From Flavobacteriales bacterium (GTDB taxonomy: Bacteria; Bacteroidota; Bacteroidia; Flavobacteriales_D; Parvicellaceae): a stretch of DNA of 43,430 nucleotides. A model generated the notes under the pieces. The model saw only the letters and a program-made list of their open reading frames with translations. It was not told the DNA's origin and did no database searches. The stretch lies in contig JAHDGY010000016.1 of NCBI GenBank assembly GCA_020631555.1, forward strand, positions 1-43,430, read 5' to 3'. Position numbers and translations under genes: made by a program. Of the stretch, positions 40,409-43,430 are shown piece after piece; the first letter of the stretch is position 1, and each line of letters begins with the position of its first letter.

Positions 40409-42772
40409 TTAGAGCTTGACCACCCTACTAAATGAATTGGAACCTTCCAAACCAATTAAATATATCCCTGAACCCAAGCCTTCTCCAAATTTCACAACTC
40501 CGTTCGGAGTTCGAACATTAATTTTGTCCATCAACTGACCCATACAATCTAAGACGATCAAATTGGATTCCATATTCAGATCAACGTACTCAAGAATGCA
40601 AGAATTAGAAAACGGATTGTTATAGATTTTAATCGCTCCTTGAGCCGTACTTTCGTAGATGTTGTTAGCACTACTATCTATTATTTCAAAGTCATCAAGT
40701 GCAACATTTACCTTAGACCCGCTACCCGCAACAATCGCAACCTTCATTTCCTCAGACAAGTCAATGAGATCCTTTATTCGCATTTGAATATCAACCCACC
40801 CCTTCTTAAACACGTGTAATTTCTTGCTTTTTTTAATGTTTGAACCACCCACTTTGGATGAAAGTTCAACTTTGACGCCCTCCCCAAAATAACCAGAATA
40901 GCCCCATACACTAAAATAAAGATAGGGATCAATGTAAGATGACAAGTCCATAACGGGAGATTGTAATGTTCCGGCTTTGCCGTTAGGCAACAGACTCTCA
41001 AGACCGGTAATAAATACATTATCCCCACAATCAGATTCAATATCGCTAAACGGACTAACAGTATCCTGCACCACACCTATTTGAGCTTGCACTTTGGGTA
41101 CAGGGATACCGCGTTCCCATTTGCCATCTCCAACTACCCCTTGTGATTGCCATCCCAAATCCAAGCTAAAATCATCTTTGTAACCGCGTTCTTTAAGTAC
41201 AAAAACCAACTCTGTGTCGTCTAATTTTATGGAATCACTGAGGCAAGTTCCTTTCCAGCCCCATGCGCCAACTGCAATGTCGTATTGCCCCACAACAATC
41301 TTCGATGTAACTGAAACGCCATTCGCACCGGTCTCAAATTGATACTCAGCACCATGCTTTGATACAAGTTCAACCTTTCCTCCAGCAATTGAATTTCCGG
41401 CCTGATCCTCAATTTTAACCCTGGTTACCACCGTTTCCATTTTCTTAAGTTGAACATCCTGCACCGTGGTCGTGCCGTTTTCCAACTTTACGCCCTGAAC
41501 GGTTTTCGGGAAGTGAAACGGAGCTGAGAATTCAACAGAATAGGTCCCTGACTGATGATACCCAGTCTGATACTTTCCAACAACTGAGCTACTCGTATTT
41601 GCAGCGGTGCCTAAAATATCTATTGAAACATTTCCAATAGATACACCAGATCCTTCTTCTGTAATTGAACCTTCCAAGTAACACCCTCGCACATAATTAG
41701 GCTTAAAAACGTAAAGCCCATTGTGATCGTCGGTGGCTATAATATTGCCCGAGGGCAAATATGGATATACTCCCCAACTTCCTGAATATCCTGGTCCCTC
41801 AATCGTTGAATCGGTATCATAACTACCAACTTCTATCATATTTCCAGGTTGGGAAACGTCATGAACCGTAACTCCATCGTGGTAATATGCCGTAACTAAA
41901 TAATCGTCAACAAAAAACGTATTGTGGGGAACAACGTGAGAACCTGGTGCAGTTTGCACCCGACCGTTGAATTTAATATTACCAAAATCAGAGATATCGT
42001 ATTCCTCCAAATATCCATTCGCTACCTCATCGTTAATGAAAATTCGACTAGCATCATCCGATATCCACAATTGATGTGTAAAGGTATTACCTGTGTATTG
42101 TTTGCCTAACTGAACAGGATTACTCTTATTCTTAATATCCCAAATCGAGAAATATCCATCGAGGATATGAGCCAAATAAAGGGTATCTCCGCGAGCATAT
42201 CCATCATGAACATAGTCACATTCCAAAACACCAATTATTGCGGGGTTCATCGGATCCGAGTCAACATCCAGCATGACCACATTTCTTTTTGTACTTGCTT
42301 GCTCCTGGTATGCTCCGAAAATATATGCTACTCCTTTTTCGTCGATGTATAGGTTGTGGGCAGACTCCCAGGTCAATGAATTGCTACCTCTGTAGTAACT
42401 CACATCTAGAATCGTATCACCGGGCAATTTTGACATATCGATTATCAACAACCCGTTTTTCGCTTCCGTTGTAATGTAAGCATATGATTTCCAGGTCTTC
42501 ATATCCCTCCAAGGAGAATTCATTCCTGCTTCGTAAAACACCTCTTTCGGATTTGATGCATCGGTCACATCAATAATTGAAGTTCCGTCCATCAGCCCTA
42601 CGATGGCATATTCGTTCCCAACACCATCCACCCATCCCCAAATGTCATTCGCTCGAGAACTGTGCTTCTTGGAGACATTATAGTTACTTACTAAGTCAAT
42701 ATTGATTTGTCCGACAGCTTGGACGGCACAAATAGCCATCACCCAAATAGAGAAACTTATTTTACCGATCAT
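40409..42772 (-). CDS. T9SS choice-of-anchor B propeller protein, copy C
   Basis: 787 residues with the same layout as copy A: signal (ISFSIWVMAICAVQAVG), propeller with HSSRANDIWGW, SAHNLYIDEKG, VHDGYARGDTLYLAH, THQLWISDDAS, VPHNTFFVDDYLV and YYHDGVTVHDVS, two carboxypeptidase-regulatory-like domains (EGSITEEGSGVSIGNVSIDI, VKIEDQAGNSIAGGKVEL), a jelly-roll-like domain (DDFSLDLGWQSQGVVGDGKW; the strand LQSPVMDLSSYIDPYLYFSV), and a type A sorting domain (IYNNPFSNSCILEY, GSGIYLIGLEGSNSFSRVVK). It is 96 bases upstream of copy B, same strand. Surface role likely; substrate or ligand unknown. Confidence 0.9.
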   Translation of the reverse strand: MIGKISFSIWVMAICAVQAVGQINIDLVSNYNVSKKHSSRANDIWGWVDGVGNEYAIVGLMDGTSIIDVTDASNPKEVFYEAGMNSPWRDMKTWKSYAYITTEAKNGLLIIDMSKLPGDTILDVSYYRGSNSLTWESAHNLYIDEKGVAYIFGAYQEQASTKRNVVMLDVDSDPMNPAIIGVLECDYVHDGYARGDTLYLAHILDGYFSIWDIKNKSNPVQLGKQYTGNTFTHQLWISDDASRIFINDEVANGYLEEYDISDFGNIKFNGRVQTAPGSHVVPHNTFFVDDYLVTAYYHDGVTVHDVSQPGNMIEVGSYDTDSTIEGPGYSGSWGVYPYLPSGNIIATDDHNGLYVFKPNYVRGCYLEGSITEEGSGVSIGNVSIDILGTAANTSSSVVGKYQTGYHQSGTYSVEFSAPFHFPKTVQGVKLENGTTTVQDVQLKKMETVVTRVKIEDQAGNSIAGGKVELVSKHGAEYQFETGANGVSVTSKIVVGQYDIAVGAWGWKGTCLSDSIKLDDTELVFVLKERGYKDDFSLDLGWQSQGVVGDGKWERGIPVPKVQAQIGVVQDTVSPFSDIESDCGDNVFITGLESLLPNGKAGTLQSPVMDLSSYIDPYLYFSVWGYSGYFGEGVKVELSSKVGGSNIKKSKKLHVFKKGWVDIQMRIKDLIDLSEEMKVAIVAGSGSKVNVALDDFEIIDSSANNIYESTAQGAIKIYNNPFSNSCILEYVDLNMESNLIVLDCMGQLMDKINVRTPNGVVKFGEGLGSGIYLIGLEGSNSFSRVVKL

Positions 42773-42862
42773 ACCACTAAATTATTCTTCTAAATTAATG
42801 AATACCAATTTTTTAAATGGCTGTTTCGAGGAAACGGTCGTTTTCTTTAGATCAGAGGTAAA

Positions 42863-43366
42863 TTAGCTTCGGTTAAGGTCCAAAAATGAAGGGATTTCAT
42901 GCAGAAAATGGTACTCCTTTTTTAAATGATCAATTTGACAAATGAAATGCTGTAGCCCATTTGTGACTATTAGGTAGGGCACTCCGATAGCAATATTATA
43001 CTGTGCGATTTGATCAAAAACTTTCTGGTCAATTTTTATCCGACTTGCCTTACATTCAACTAGCATCAACGGATTGCCATTTGAGCCAAAGATCAGCATG
43101 TCGTAACGTCGAATTAATCCATTAACCTTAATGGATTTTTCAATTGCAATCAACCCACCCGGAACTTGTCTGTGCTGAACCAAAAAGCTCGTAAAGTTCT
43201 GACGAACCCATTCCTCAGGCGTTACTTTAACCCATTTTTTGCGAATGGAATCAAAAATCATCCTGCCGGAGCTATCCTCCTTAATTTTAAAATGATATTC
43301 GGGTAGGTTTAAACGCTCCAACGTAAATGCGATATCTAGCGATACAAAGTAAAGAAATGCTTTCAA
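42863..43366 (-). CDS. Solitary HsdR_N-type (PD-(D/E)XK nuclease-like) protein
   Basis: 167 residues from ATG 43366. The family core begins at LERLNLPEYHFKI, so a TTG at 43321 (residue 16) may be the real start. YDxxLIF...LMLVECKA is a PD-(D/E)XK core: Asp89, Glu104-x-Lys106, with Glu76 before. EEWVRQNFTSFLV and YNIAIGVPYLIVTNGLQHFI are the other conserved blocks. Bacteroidota carry such a stand-alone type I restriction R-subunit N-terminal domain protein. No HsdS, HsdM or ATPase gene is next to it, so it is not a restriction system here. Its substrate is unknown. The second hairpin repeat lies 18 bases upstream of the ATG. Confidence 0.85.
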   Translation of the reverse strand: MKAFLYFVSLDIAFTLERLNLPEYHFKIKEDSSGRMIFDSIRKKWVKVTPEEWVRQNFTSFLVQHRQVPGGLIAIEKSIKVNGLIRRYDMLIFGSNGNPLMLVECKASRIKIDQKVFDQIAQYNIAIGVPYLIVTNGLQHFICQIDHLKKEYHFLHEIPSFLDLNRS

Positions 43367-43376
43367 AATGCACCAG

Positions 43377-43420
43377 ACTAGATGGTATCGTCATAAGATA
43401 TTTGCCCAAATGCTGATACA
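43377..43420. repeat. Hairpin-forming repeat, copy 2
   Basis: Direct repeat of 1119-1161. The stem GTATC (43385-43389) pairs with GATAC (43415-43419), and ATTTG-CC-CAAAT lies inside. The left flank is ACTAGATG, the mirror of the CATCTAG on the right of copy 1. It lies in the 5' region of the HsdR_N-like gene. It may continue past the window edge. Confidence 0.7.
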
Positions 43421-43430
43421 CCTTATTTGA

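Noticed and set aside
42863-43366. Part of a restriction-modification or other defence system
   Set aside because: No methyltransferase, specificity subunit, helicase or other defence gene is adjacent. The gene resembles the stand-alone conserved Bacteroidota form.

Overview
The window looks like a chromosomal segment of an AT-rich Bacteroidota, most likely of the order Flavobacteriales (Cryomorphaceae-like). The evidence is: type IX secretion (T9SS) C-terminal sorting domains, promoters of the TTTG-N19/20-TAnnTTTG type (clean examples in front of the tRNA and the sigma factor genes), a GSCFA protein, a START-like protein of the Bacteroidota type, LptF/G, a FabI with Bacteroidota-type sequence, and a SpoIIE phosphatase with TPRs. 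Most genes are ordinary core genes in short operons. The accessory or decayed parts are the two ends and the IS remnant near 6 kb.

Layout. 1-1436 is an accessory patch: the 3' end of an IS3-family transposase, an unrecognised 179-aa gene, a hairpin-forming repeat, and an orphan T9SS sorting domain cut off from its protein. 1450-5638 holds an outer-membrane protein, fabI with a perfect-palindrome terminator, and recN, all on the minus strand. 5691-6275 is a deleted IS3 element whose two transposase halves are fused in frame. 6280-9570 has a carboxypeptidase-regulatory-like exported protein, a UbiA-type prenyltransferase, and an OsmC-metZ pair. 9958-16712 holds a TPR/SpoIIE phosphatase, a small protein, an ECF sigma factor divergent from uvrA, and an AI-2E permease.

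17017-22104 is a tight six-gene operon: TPR protein, phosphosulfolactate synthase-like ComA, rhodanese, DUF368 transporter, aroE and a TIGR02757 protein. It is followed by lysA, divergent from an ACT-domain protein. 24423-26579 is an acyltransferase and rarA. 27387-31703 is a three-gene overlapping cassette encoding a lipoprotein, an outer-membrane protein and a T9SS cargo, likely one cell-surface module. A tRNA-Met(CAU) gene follows, then START-like, LptF/G and GT4 genes. The right end is a tandem triplication of T9SS-exported 'choice-of-anchor B' beta-propeller proteins next to a GSCFA esterase-like gene, then a solitary HsdR_N-type nuclease-like gene. A second copy of the hairpin repeat lies at the very end.

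The observations most worth a second look are: (1) the repeat pair at 1119-1168 and 43377-43420, whose outer stem carries a compensatory base change; (2) the propeller triplication, with seven histidines kept in all three copies and an in-frame loss of about 227 residues in the middle copy; (3) the coupled lipoprotein/barrel/T9SS cassette. No CRISPR array, phage or clear defence island is visible. Family names are from memory of sequence motifs; no database search was run.
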